Shown piece after piece: positions 43,446 through 52,043 of a DNA stretch of 55,815 bases. Position 1 is the stretch's first letter. Each line of letters begins with the position of its first letter. The notes beneath the pieces were generated by a model, which saw only the letters and a list, made by a program, of their open reading frames with translations, did no database searches and was not told where the DNA came from. The stretch is from Acidobacteriota bacterium (lineage in GTDB: Bacteria; Acidobacteriota; Terriglobia; UBA7540), in the NCBI GenBank assembly GCA_902812365.1, contig CADDZC010000017.1:1-55815 (forward strand). The letters run 5' to 3'. Both the position numbers and the translations under genes were made by a program.

Positions 43446-44810
43446 TCAGTACGGCTTGAACGTCTTCAGGATGTCGTTATACATCACGTACACGGCCAGC
43501 AGCAGCAGCACCGCCAGTCCGACCTGAACGACGCGTTCCTTCACCGCCATGCTCACGTCGCGCCGCAGGATGCCCTCAATCACCAGCATCAGGATCATGC
43601 CGCCGTCCAGGATGGGAATGGGCAACAGGTTAAAGAGTCCCAGCTGCAGGCTGATCAAGGAGACGAACATCAACAGGTCGACCCATCCGGCCCGATAGGC
43701 TTCGCCGGAAAGCTGGGCGATGCCGATCGGGCTCGAAAGCGACTTGGCGGACATGCGCCGGGTCAGAATCTTGCCGATCACGTCCACGGTGAGGAGCGAG
43801 TTGCGCATGTTGAAGTCAATCGCTTGCGAAAGGGCTTGGCTCCACGGCAAGCGCCGCACCACCACAACGTCCCGCAAGCCGACGCCAATGTGCCATTTCT
43901 TGGTGCCTTGCACATCGCCATAGACCGGCGTCACCTGAACGCTCAAGTCGCGCCCATCCCGACGTAAAGTGATCTCCAGAGGTTTGCCGCCGTTGGATTG
44001 CAGAGCCGCCGTCAGGCTCTGCCAGCACGGGATTCTGACACCGTCCAGCGCCACAATTTCATCCCCCGCCCGGAGGCCGGCTTTGCTGGCCGGGGAGCCC
44101 GGCTCCACCAAGCCAATGGACGCGGGAAGGCATGGCGACCAGCCTGCATAACCGGTCTGCTCCTCCCCTTCGGCCCTCGGCCGCAGAATGAGGTCAAGCT
44201 TCCGGCCGTCACGGAGCACGGTAATGGGAATGGCTTCGCCCGGGGACGTGGGTACCTTCAGCTCGACGTCCTCCCAGGTCGGCTTCACCTTGTCCCCCAG
44301 ACGTACGATCACGTCGCCCGGTTGAACGCCTGCCTTCGCCGCCGGGGAGTTTGGCTCCACATATCCCACCCGGGCCGGTTGCTCCTCGTAACTGGGCTTT
44401 TCATAGTGGTAATGGTAAAGACCAACCAGAATCACTACTGCCAGCGCCAGGTTGACGGCCGGCCCCGCCAAGGCCACCAAACAGCGTTGCCACCGCGGCT
44501 TGGAGAGGAATTCGCTGGGGTCGCCACTGCGCGGCTGCGAGGGGTCGTCTCCCGCCATGCGCACGTAACCGCCAAAAGGCAAAAGACTTACACGATAGTC
44601 CGTACTGTCCGGAGCCATGTCTTTGAGGGCCCCCCAAGAGAAGACTCCGCGCTTGATACCGAACAGGCGCTTTCCAAACCCGAACGAGAATATCAGCACC
44701 CGGACGCCAAACCATTTGTTAACAACAAAATGCCCCAGTTCGTGGACAAAGACCAGCACCCCCAAAACAATCGCCCCGACGATCAGATCCGTGAGGAAGT
44801 TGGAGAACAT
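43446..44810 (-). CDS. rseP: site-2 intramembrane protease RseP
   Basis: 454 residues. The zinc motif HELGH is at 23-27 in the first membrane helix, and ILDGG at 400-404 supplies the third ligand (Asp402). Two PDZ domains lie between (about 125-210 and 215-300; PAARVGYVEPNSPAAKAGVQPGDVIVRL and LVEPGSPASKAGLRAGDEIVAL). RseP cleaves anti-sigma factors and signal-peptide remnants in the inner membrane. It stands directly behind dxr (77 bp), the classical cdsA-dxr-rseP arrangement. An ECF sigma pair in this window has no membrane-bound anti-sigma, so it is not an obvious substrate. Confidence 0.96.
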   Translation of the reverse strand: MFSNFLTDLIVGAIVLGVLVFVHELGHFVVNKWFGVRVLIFSFGFGKRLFGIKRGVFSWGALKDMAPDSTDYRVSLLPFGGYVRMAGDDPSQPRSGDPSEFLSKPRWQRCLVALAGPAVNLALAVVILVGLYHYHYEKPSYEEQPARVGYVEPNSPAAKAGVQPGDVIVRLGDKVKPTWEDVELKVPTSPGEAIPITVLRDGRKLDLILRPRAEGEEQTGYAGWSPCLPASIGLVEPGSPASKAGLRAGDEIVALDGVRIPCWQSLTAALQSNGGKPLEITLRRDGRDLSVQVTPVYGDVQGTKKWHIGVGLRDVVVVRRLPWSQALSQAIDFNMRNSLLTVDVIGKILTRRMSAKSLSSPIGIAQLSGEAYRAGWVDLLMFVSLISLQLGLFNLLPIPILDGGMILMLVIEGILRRDVSMAVKERVVQVGLAVLLLLAVYVMYNDILKTFKPY

Positions 44811-44887
44811 ATTGACCCTAGACTCCTCGAGGCAGCATCATCCTGGCGGGGTCATCACCCCTCCCAGCCAATGAATAGGGCTGAAAT

Positions 44888-46135
44888 TTAATCATCACCT
44901 TTATTTTCATACAGATGCTGGCTATGTCCCAATCCCGCCCCTGGGCCCAACAGCTCCAGAGCACGCACGCGAGCCTCGCGGTCGCATTCGAACACGTCCT
45001 CCAGCTTTCCAAGGTTAACGCCCGGCGTCCGCGCCAGGACTCCTTCGATCACCCGCGGTATATCGGTAAATCGGATCTTCCGCGCCAGGAAGGCCTCTAC
45101 GGCAACCTCGTCGGCGGCGTTGAGGGCGCACGGGAGAGCTCCCCCCTGCTCCAGAGCCGAGCGAGCCAGGCCGAGGCAAGGGAACCGCGCTCCATCGGGG
45201 GGCTCGAAGTGTAATTCGCGCAGCGCTCCGAGATCGAGCCTTAAGCGGCGTCCGTTCACTGGGATGCGGTCGGGAAAGGTCAAAGCGTACTGGATGGGAA
45301 TCCGCATGTCCGCGACGGCGAGTTGGGCCACAATCGAGCCGTCACAGAATTCTATCATGGAATGGATTGTGGATTCAGGGTGAATCAGCACCTCGATTCT
45401 GGATGCTGGCAAACCGAAAAGCCAATGCGCTTCAATTACTTCCAAGCCCTTGTTCATCAGCGTCGCAGAATCGATCGTAATCCGCCCTCCCATCTTCCAG
45501 ATGGGATGGGCGAGGGCTTGTTCCGGGGCGATCAAATCGAAATTTTGGCGGGGCGTTCGCAGAAACGGTCCCCCGGAGGCAGTCAAAACCACACGCTCGA
45601 CCTCACGAACGCTCCCCGAGCGCAGACACTGATGCAAAGCGCTGTGTTCGCTATCAATCGGGATCAGTTGCGCCCCCTGTCCCTGCGCAGTTCGCATCAC
45701 CAGTTCGCCCGCCGCGACCAAGGTCTCTTTGTTGGCTAAGCCCACCTGCTTCCCTGCCCGCAAGGCTTCGTAAGTGGCCTCAAGGCCTGTAATACCGTGC
45801 GAGGCGGAAACCACGAAATCGACCTCCGCCCATGTCGCTGCCTCGATGCGTCCCGCGGGACCCGCCACAACCTTGATCGGGCGGCGATATCCTCCCGCTA
45901 ACAGAAGCCGCCGGAGGGGCTCGATGTCGTCGGCCGCCCCGACCACGGCGATTTCAGGGGCAAACTCGGTGATCTGTTCGGCCAAAAGTTCGACATTCTT
46001 GCCAGCCGAGAGCCCCACTACCCGGAAGCGTCCGGGCAGGCTCCGCACGACCCGCAACGTGTTCTGGCCAATCGAGCCGGTCGAGCCGAGAATGCACAGG
46101 CCTTTCATATCAGGGATCGGATCCCGGGCAGCCAA
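44888..46135 (-). CDS. dxr: 1-deoxy-D-xylulose 5-phosphate reductoisomerase
   Basis: 415 residues. The NADPH-binding GSTGSIG is at 17-23. Substrate and metal-binding segments are IDSEHSALHQCL and KMGGRITIDSATLMNKGLEVIEAHWLF. Dxr makes MEP from DXP, the first committed step of the MEP pathway and the target of fosmidomycin. The C-terminal domain (FTDIPRVIEGVLARTPG) is complete. The gene follows cdsA by 122 bp. Confidence 0.97.
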   Translation of the reverse strand: MAARDPIPDMKGLCILGSTGSIGQNTLRVVRSLPGRFRVVGLSAGKNVELLAEQITEFAPEIAVVGAADDIEPLRRLLLAGGYRRPIKVVAGPAGRIEAATWAEVDFVVSASHGITGLEATYEALRAGKQVGLANKETLVAAGELVMRTAQGQGAQLIPIDSEHSALHQCLRSGSVREVERVVLTASGGPFLRTPRQNFDLIAPEQALAHPIWKMGGRITIDSATLMNKGLEVIEAHWLFGLPASRIEVLIHPESTIHSMIEFCDGSIVAQLAVADMRIPIQYALTFPDRIPVNGRRLRLDLGALRELHFEPPDGARFPCLGLARSALEQGGALPCALNAADEVAVEAFLARKIRFTDIPRVIEGVLARTPGVNLGKLEDVFECDREARVRALELLGPGAGLGHSQHLYENKGDD

Positions 46136-46257
46136 GCGTCAAGCCATCTCCGGCTCCCCCAAGCCTCAGTTCGTAGCGGGCAGAAATATCTCCTGAGTGG
46201 GTGGGGCGGGCCGACACCAAACCGGCCAAATTGGATTGCCGAGAGCTTTCCCCACGG

Positions 46258-47106
46258 CTACCACCCGGCCGCGCCCCATAATTTTAGCGCAATCCACAGC
46301 ACCGGAGCGCCAAACAGCAGACTGTCGACCCGGTCGAGGAACCCGCCGTGACCGGGCAAAACCGTGCCCGAGTCTTTGACGTTGGCACCGCGCTTCAGAG
46401 CGGATTCGGCTAAGTCGCCGACCTGCCCCGCCACGCCCACCAAACCGGCCGTCGCGAGAATGCGCCCGGTGGGCTGCGGCGACCAGAACCAGTGCGCAAA
46501 GGCCCACCCCGCGAGAATGCTCCCCGTCAACCCCGCCGCCGCCCCTTCCACCGTTTTTCTGGGCGAAACCCGGGGAAACAGGGGCCTCCGGCCGAAGAGA
46601 CGGCCGCCAAAGTAGGCAAAGATGTCGCCCCCCCAGACAACCAAAAACAGAAAGAAGAGGACGCCCCAAGGCCGGCCACTCACCGCCTGACCGGCAGCGT
46701 GCAACGGGATGAGCACCGCAAAGGGAAGGCCAACGTACACCACCCCAAACAGAAGGCAGGCCGCAGCGGTCAGATACCGCCGCAAGTCCTGGGAACGGAA
46801 TAGCTCGACAACCATCACCACAACCAGAATCACGAGCAGGGCCGCCACCACCCAGAATCCGGCTTCGGCCGGATCAGTCCGCCGGCAAACTTCGGCCTGA
46901 CAAACACTCAGCAGCAGCAGAACGCCCGCATATCCTACTCCCGCACTCGGTGTGTGTCCCGCCGGCCGGCACAAGGCGAGGTATTCTCGCAGGCTCCCTT
47001 CGGCAAACACCAGGAGCGCCGCGTAGAAGAGCCACCATGGGGCCCAACCGGCGATATACCCAATCGCGGGAACGAGGGCGAGCGCGGTGAGGACGCGGGA
47101 TTTCAT
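46258..47106 (-). CDS. cdsA: phosphatidate cytidylyltransferase
   Basis: 282 residues with about seven membrane spans. The CdsA signature is present in SPRKTVEGAAAGLTGS and near the C-terminus in KRGANVKDSGTVLPGHGGFLDRVDSLLF. It forms CDP-diacylglycerol from phosphatidate and CTP, the branch point of phospholipid synthesis. It lies between uppS (88 bp upstream) and dxr, the conserved bacterial order. Confidence 0.96.
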   Translation of the reverse strand: MKSRVLTALALVPAIGYIAGWAPWWLFYAALLVFAEGSLREYLALCRPAGHTPSAGVGYAGVLLLLSVCQAEVCRRTDPAEAGFWVVAALLVILVVVMVVELFRSQDLRRYLTAAACLLFGVVYVGLPFAVLIPLHAAGQAVSGRPWGVLFFLFLVVWGGDIFAYFGGRLFGRRPLFPRVSPRKTVEGAAAGLTGSILAGWAFAHWFWSPQPTGRILATAGLVGVAGQVGDLAESALKRGANVKDSGTVLPGHGGFLDRVDSLLFGAPVLWIALKLWGAAGW

Positions 47107-47193
47107 CGGCCAAGGCCGTCCGTCGCGGAGTTACGCAACCGCTGGTTAGGATAACCGGTCTTGCCGAGCTGTCAATTGCCGGCGGGCAGCCCG

Positions 47194-47943
47194 TTACCTT
47201 AATCCCAGTCCGCCGTATCTCCGCTCCCGCTTCTGATAATCGATAATGGCTTGCAGAAGATCGTTCTGGGTGAAATCGGGCCACAAGGTCTGCGTCACCC
47301 ACAGTTCCGCATACGCCGCCTGCCAGAGCAAAAAATTACTCAAGCGCATTTCGCCGCTCGTGCGGATCAGCAGGTCAGGATCGGGCAGGTCGCGGGTGTA
47401 CAGATGCCGGCTAATGGCGGCCTCATCCACGCTCACTCGGCCGTCCTGCTTCAAGTGTCGAGCCAGCGCCCGCACGGCGTCCACCAGCTCCGCGCGCGAA
47501 CCGTAATTCAACGCCAGAGTCAGGCGCAGACCGGTGTTCCGCCGCGTCTTCTCGATGGCGCGGGCGAGGTCTCGCTGCACGGGCGGTTCTAACTCTCTCA
47601 CTCGGCCGATGACCCCCAGGCGGATATTCTGCTGGTTCAGTTCTCCAATCTCCTTCTTCAAATACTGGCGCAGCAGTTGCATCAGCAGCTTGACTTCGCT
47701 ATGCGGCCGTTTCCAGTTCTCGATGGAAAAGGCATAAAGCGTCAGATAAGGGACTCCAAGGCGCGCGCAGGCTTCGACGGCGTTGCGGACGGCGCGAATG
47801 CCCGCCCGATGGCCGGCAATGCGCGGGAGGCGCCGCTTGCGGGCCCACCGACCGTTGCCGTCCATAATGATGGCGATGTGGTGAGGAAGGCGTTCGCGGT
47901 CAATCTCGGAAAACAGCGGCGTTTCGGTGAGCGCGGTGGTCAC
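47194..47943 (-). CDS. uppS: isoprenyl transferase (undecaprenyl diphosphate synthase)
   Basis: 249 residues from a GTG at 47943. The cis-prenyltransferase motif HIAIIMDGNGRWA holds the catalytic Asp28. Others are GHRAGIRAVRNAVEACARLGV, LYAFSIENWKRP, ALNYGSRAELVDA, and the C-terminal PDLLIRTSGEMRLSNFLLWQ. It condenses isopentenyl units onto farnesyl diphosphate to make the C55 carrier for peptidoglycan and O-antigen. It leads the uppS-cdsA-dxr-rseP-ispG run and is divergent from the Gfo/Idh genes. Confidence 0.97.
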   Translation of the reverse strand: MTTALTETPLFSEIDRERLPHHIAIIMDGNGRWARKRRLPRIAGHRAGIRAVRNAVEACARLGVPYLTLYAFSIENWKRPHSEVKLLMQLLRQYLKKEIGELNQQNIRLGVIGRVRELEPPVQRDLARAIEKTRRNTGLRLTLALNYGSRAELVDAVRALARHLKQDGRVSVDEAAISRHLYTRDLPDPDLLIRTSGEMRLSNFLLWQAAYAELWVTQTLWPDFTQNDLLQAIIDYQKRERRYGGLGLR

Positions 47944-48130
47944 GGCAGGCCCTGGGAAGCCAGAGTTACTTTATGCCGAAAAGTAAAAGGTAGCACAGCG
48001 GGGCACGGAGAGCAAGGAAGTCCAAGCCCCGGCCGCCCCGGCGACCGGAAGGTCTTGCCCTCGCGCCGGCGGAGTAATAGGATAGTCACTTCGATCCGCC
48101 GTGGTGATCAAAGGGGGGCAGGAGGCAGAC

Positions 48131-49495
48131 ATGAATCCCAAGGGAATCTCTCGCCGTCGTTTCATGAAAACGACGGCTGGCGCCGCCGGGGCGGCCTGGA
48201 GCGCCCGCTCGATCGCTCTCGGCCCGGGAGCGCTCGACGCCGCGCCGGCCAAGGCCGCCGCGCCGAGTGACACGGTCCGTTTCGGCATCATCGGAGTCGG
48301 AATGCGGGGCGCGGGCTTGCTGGCCACTTCGATTCGGCTTCCGGGCGTCGAGTGCGCCGGCGCCGCCGAGCTTTACGATGGCCGCGCGACTCTGGCCCGG
48401 GAGATCGTCGGCCAACCGCTCGCCGTCACCCGCCGCTACCAGGACTTGCTCGAGCGCCCAGATATTGACTGCATCATCGCCCCGTCGCCCGATCACTGGC
48501 ACAAGCAGCTCGTGGTGGACTGCTGCCGGGCGGGCAAAGATGTCTACGTCGAGAAGCCGATGACTCACCGGGTGGAGGAAGGATTCGAGATCATTCAGGC
48601 CGCGCGGGAGCACCACCGCATGGTGCAGGTCGGCAGCCAGGAACCGAGTTCGGTGGTGTACGCCAAGGCCAAGGAGCTGATCGCCCAAGGCGCCATCGGG
48701 AAGGTCTGCCTGATCGAGGCCACGATGGGCCGCAACGATCACTGCGGCGCCTGGTGGTACACCATCCCTCCCGACGCCTCACCCCAAACCATTGATTGGG
48801 AGACTTGGCTCGGCAGCGCGCCCAAGCGCCCCTTTGACGCTGTGCGGTGGGCGCGCTGGCGCTGCTTTCAAGATTACGGCGAAGGCATCCCGGGCGACTT
48901 GTTCATTCACCATCTGACCGGCATTCACTACGTCATGGGCGTCACGGCTCCGCCGCGACGCGCCTTTACCCAAGGGGGCCTTTATCGCTGGCACGACGGC
49001 CGCGACGTTCCCGACTGCATGACCACCGTTTACGATTACGGCGACTACAGCGTCTCGCTGCGCGTAACCCTCAACACCGAGACCGAGTCGGGCTTCCGCT
49101 TCCTGGGTGACCATGGCATCCTCGAGGTTCACGGCGTCGAAAACCCCGAAGGCTTGACCATTACCTACCAAGACGGATTGGACCACAGCCCCTGCACCCC
49201 GGCCTGGCCCAATCCGATGCGACAACAGTATGATCGGAAGTGGCACGAGGAGCACGATCCCGCCCCCGGTACGGAAAAAATTATGGAATCGACAAACTAC
49301 TATGCTCCGCCCGACTATGACGACACCCGAGACCATCTCTGGAATTTCTTTCAGTCGGTAAAAAACCGGCAGCCCTCGGTCGAGGATGAGGAGTTCGGCA
49401 ACAACGCCGCCATCGCCTGCCACATGGCCAATGAGTCGTATTTCCACAACCGCCCGGCCGTGTGGGACGCGGAAAGCAAGAGGATCAGAACCTGA
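48131..49495 (+). CDS. Tat-exported Gfo/Idh/MocA-family oxidoreductase, copy 1
   Basis: 454 residues from the ATG at 48131, with AGGAGG 5 nt upstream. The N-terminus is a twin-arginine signal (SRRRFMKT followed by an Ala-rich hydrophobic region, cleavage near residue 35-40). The Rossmann NAD-binding domain begins VRFGIIGVGMRGAG. The catalytic-site lysine motif is VEKPMTH, and the C-terminal alpha/beta sheet domain follows. Exported relatives in Acidobacteriota and Planctomycetes act on sugars, some as GH109-like glycosidases with bound NAD. The substrate is unknown. A paralogue follows 101 bp downstream. Confidence 0.9.
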   Translation: MNPKGISRRRFMKTTAGAAGAAWSARSIALGPGALDAAPAKAAAPSDTVRFGIIGVGMRGAGLLATSIRLPGVECAGAAELYDGRATLAREIVGQPLAVTRRYQDLLERPDIDCIIAPSPDHWHKQLVVDCCRAGKDVYVEKPMTHRVEEGFEIIQAAREHHRMVQVGSQEPSSVVYAKAKELIAQGAIGKVCLIEATMGRNDHCGAWWYTIPPDASPQTIDWETWLGSAPKRPFDAVRWARWRCFQDYGEGIPGDLFIHHLTGIHYVMGVTAPPRRAFTQGGLYRWHDGRDVPDCMTTVYDYGDYSVSLRVTLNTETESGFRFLGDHGILEVHGVENPEGLTITYQDGLDHSPCTPAWPNPMRQQYDRKWHEEHDPAPGTEKIMESTNYYAPPDYDDTRDHLWNFFQSVKNRQPSVEDEEFGNNAAIACHMANESYFHNRPAVWDAESKRIRT

Positions 49496-49596
49496 GCGAG
49501 CCAGTGGCCTCAACGCCAACCATGTTTTTCTGAGCCGCCCGGCGCGGAGGCTTTTCCCACCGCCTCCCGTCGGCGGCGCCAAGGAGGATTTCCGCC

Positions 49597-50970
49597 ATGC
49601 TCCGTTCACAACCGAACCGCCGCGACTTCATTCGGGCTCGGTCGAGACGCCCCGGCGGCGGGCCGGCGGCGGCTTCGGTCCCGCTCGATCCGGGACCTTC
49701 GACGGCCTGGGCCACGCCAGCGGGCGCTCCCAGTGAAACCGTCCGCTTCGGCATGATCGGCATCGGGATGCAAGGCACGGGACTGCTCGCGACCGCCATC
49801 CGGCTGCCCGGTGTGGAGTGCGCGGGAGCCTGTGATCTGTATGACGGGCGGCACGTCCGCGCCAACGAGATCATTCAAGAGGTCACTGGCCGGTCGGTTC
49901 CCACCACGCGCCGCTATCAGGATCTGCTGGACAATAAGGAAATCGACTGCGTGGTGGTGGCCGTGCCCGACCATTGGCATCAACAAATCATCGTCGACGC
50001 CTGTAACGCCGGCAAGGACGTTTATTGCGAGAAGCCCATGACGCATCGGGTGGCGGAAGGATTCGAAATTATCAGCGCGGCGGACAAGAACAACCGCATC
50101 GTCCAGATCGGCAGCCAGCGCCGCAGCTCGATCGTGTACGCCAAGGCTCGCGAGCTCGTCGGGCAGGGCGCGATCGGCGATGTGGTCCTGGTCGAAGGCG
50201 GGATGGGACGCAACGATCCCTGCGGAGCCTGGGTTTATCCCCCGCCGCCCGACCTGTCGCCCCAGAATCTCGACTGGGAAACCTGGCAGGGCGACGCCCC
50301 GAAACGTCCGTTCGATCCGATTCGGTTTGCCCGCTGGCGGGGATTTCAGGATTATGGCGAGGGAATTCCGGGCGATCTGTTCGTTCACGTGCTCACCGGC
50401 ATTCACTACGTGATGAACGTCACCGCGCCCCCCGCGCGCGCCCTCTCGGTCGGAGGCCTGTTCCGCTGGAAGGACGACGGACGCGACCAGCCGGATGAAA
50501 TGGCCACGCTCTACGACTACCCCAGCTTCCGGGCCGTGATTCGCGTGACGCTCAATACCGACCTGGCCGAGGTCACCCGCTTCCTGGGCACGCGCGGAAT
50601 GATCGAAATCCGCGATGACCGCCTGACCCTCTCGCCCCAGGACGGGCAGGATCACGAGCCGTGTTACTACACGGAAAGCTATCCCGAAAAGATGCACGCC
50701 GCTTACGTGCGCCAGTGGCACGAAGAGCATGACCGCCCGCCCGGCACGGCGCAGGCCATTTCCGCTTCCAGTTTCCACGCTCCGCCCGGTTATAACGACG
50801 ACCGCGAACACCTGTGGAATTTCTTCCAGTCCGTCCGCACTCGCCAGCCGTCGGTGGAAGACGCCCGCTTCGGCAACCACACGGCCATCGGTTGTCACAT
50901 GGCCAATTACTCTTATTTTCGGAGGACCGTTGCCGTCTGGGATGAAAGCGCCCGAGAAATCAAGGGCTAG
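49597..50970 (+). CDS. Gfo/Idh/MocA-family oxidoreductase, copy 2 (unusual Tat signal)
   Basis: 457 residues, clearly a tandem paralogue of the preceding gene. It shares VRFGMIGIGMQGTG, CEKPMTHRVAEGFEII, NDPCGAWVYP, FQDYGEGIPGDLFVH and HLWNFFQSVRTRQPSVED. AAGGAGG precedes the ATG. The N-terminus has NRRDFI, but the segment that should be hydrophobic reads RARSRRPGGGPAAASVPL, with several arginines and prolines. The Tat h-region is therefore weak, and export of this copy is doubtful. NAD-binding and catalytic motifs are intact. The two copies may act on related sugars in different places. Confidence 0.88.
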   Translation: MLRSQPNRRDFIRARSRRPGGGPAAASVPLDPGPSTAWATPAGAPSETVRFGMIGIGMQGTGLLATAIRLPGVECAGACDLYDGRHVRANEIIQEVTGRSVPTTRRYQDLLDNKEIDCVVVAVPDHWHQQIIVDACNAGKDVYCEKPMTHRVAEGFEIISAADKNNRIVQIGSQRRSSIVYAKARELVGQGAIGDVVLVEGGMGRNDPCGAWVYPPPPDLSPQNLDWETWQGDAPKRPFDPIRFARWRGFQDYGEGIPGDLFVHVLTGIHYVMNVTAPPARALSVGGLFRWKDDGRDQPDEMATLYDYPSFRAVIRVTLNTDLAEVTRFLGTRGMIEIRDDRLTLSPQDGQDHEPCYYTESYPEKMHAAYVRQWHEEHDRPPGTAQAISASSFHAPPGYNDDREHLWNFFQSVRTRQPSVEDARFGNHTAIGCHMANYSYFRRTVAVWDESAREIKG

Positions 50971-50998
50971 GGTGAGCGAACCGGAAAGGTGAGAGCGC

Positions 50999-51120
50999 TG
51001 GCCGCCCACCCGGCTTTTCAGGCTGGCGGCCAAGCTCGAAACGGTCCCGGTTCGCGCTGAAGATTGGGGGCAAGAGCTTCGAGGCGCGAACCGGGAATGA
51101 TCCGTAACGCTACGGTTCTT
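50999..51120 (+). promoter_or_regulatory. three consecutive hairpins after the Gfo/Idh pair
   Basis: First: TGGCCGCC (50999-51006) with GGCGGCCA (51025-51032). Second: a perfect 13 bp inverted repeat, TCCCGGTTCGCGC (51045-51057) with GCGCGAACCGGGA (51084-51096), with an inner GAAG/CTTC stem. Third: CCGTA-ACGC-TACGG (51102-51115) followed by TTCTT, which looks like a weak intrinsic terminator. The block fills most of the 261 bp gap before the sigma factor gene. It may be a compound terminator or the site of a regulator. Confidence 0.5.
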
Positions 51121-51231
51121 ATACCGCCGGATCCCCCGGCACGTCCAATCGATTCTGTTTATCGCCACGATCAATGATGCGTATTTCCGTTCTTCCGCTG
51201 CCGCAGGGACAAAGCGGGCTAAAATCAAGCT

Positions 51232-51822
51232 TTGAAGCCTCGACCTTCCAGGCCGCAACCGAGCGCCGATGAATTGGTAGCCCGCATCGCGGGGCGTGAT
51301 GAGAAAGCGCTCGCAGAACTTTATGACTTGGTCGCTCCGCGCCTGTTGGGCCTCATTCAGCGGATCCTGCCGGAACGCCGTGAAGCCGAAGAAGTCCTCG
51401 AACGGGTTTTTGTTCGCCTGTGGAAGGAAGCACCCGAATTGGATCGCCATCAGGTGGGCGCGAGCGTCTGGATGACACTGGCGGCGCGGTCGGCGGCGCT
51501 CGAGCGCCTGCGGGCCCTTCGGGGAGCTGCGGCGGGCAGCGCCCCCGCCCTGGTCCTCCCGTCCCGTGCCTGGCTGCCCCGCCGCCATGAGGCGCGCGGG
51601 CTGGACGAGCGCCAAGCCCTGCTCAAAAAAGTGCTGCGCCAGTTGCCCAAGGAGCAGCTCGCCGCCTTGGAGCTGGCTTTTTTTGGAGGATGGTCGGAGG
51701 CGGAACTGGCGGCGAAGCTTCGCCAACCCGCGGGCAAGGTGCGAGCCGAGTTGCGCGCCGGGATGCGCTTTCTAAGGCACCGCTTGCGCGCTGTACTGGG
51801 GACATGGGCTGCCAGTCTTTAG
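51232..51822 (+). CDS. ECF-type RNA polymerase sigma factor
   Basis: 196 residues from a TTG at 51232 (no in-frame ATG or GTG before region 2). Region 2 is ALAELYDLVAPRLLGLIQRIL then AEEVLERVFVRLWKEA. Region 4 is LPKEQLAALELAFFGGWSEAELAAKL then AELRAGMRFLRHRL, a helix-turn-helix for the -35 element. It resembles SigK-like ECF factors, in which a small anti-sigma gene follows. The next gene overlaps by 19 nt. No clear autoregulated promoter was recognised. Confidence 0.9.
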   Translation: MKPRPSRPQPSADELVARIAGRDEKALAELYDLVAPRLLGLIQRILPERREAEEVLERVFVRLWKEAPELDRHQVGASVWMTLAARSAALERLRALRGAAAGSAPALVLPSRAWLPRRHEARGLDERQALLKKVLRQLPKEQLAALELAFFGGWSEAELAAKLRQPAGKVRAELRAGMRFLRHRLRAVLGTWAASL

Positions 51823-52043
51823 ACGATATTTACGAACTGTACCTGCTCGGCGTGCTCAGCGCGGAGGAGTCCGCGGAGGTGAGCGCGCACGTCCGGCGAG
51901 GATGTCCTTATTGCCTCGATCGTTTGCGCGAATCCGCCCAAGTGGTCTCGCTCGTGGCCCTCAACACCCTGCCGGCCCCGCCGAGCGCCCGGCACAAGGC
52001 CGCTCTGCTCGAGCGAGTCAAGCGGCCGAAAGGCGCTCACTGA
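51804..52043 (+). CDS. small zinc-binding-type anti-sigma factor, no membrane segment
   Basis: 79 residues from the ATG at 51804, inside the end of the sigma gene. It opens with LDDIYELYLLGVLSAEESAEVSAHV, the helical anti-sigma domain, and continues RRGCPYC. The His-x4-Cys-x2-Cys arrangement is one residue longer than the standard ZAS HxxxCxxC. There is no transmembrane helix or periplasmic domain, so it would be cytosolic and answer an internal signal such as redox state. The translational overlap supports a sigma/anti-sigma pair. It may be one-domain by design or truncated. Confidence 0.8.
   Translation: MGCQSLDDIYELYLLGVLSAEESAEVSAHVRRGCPYCLDRLRESAQVVSLVALNTLPAPPSARHKAALLERVKRPKGAH

Noticed and set aside
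49606-51726. 706-codon open frame on the minus strand across Gfo/Idh copy 2 and the sigma gene
   Set aside because: The plus strand carries two recognised families over the same bases; the long frame results from codon periodicity at high GC.
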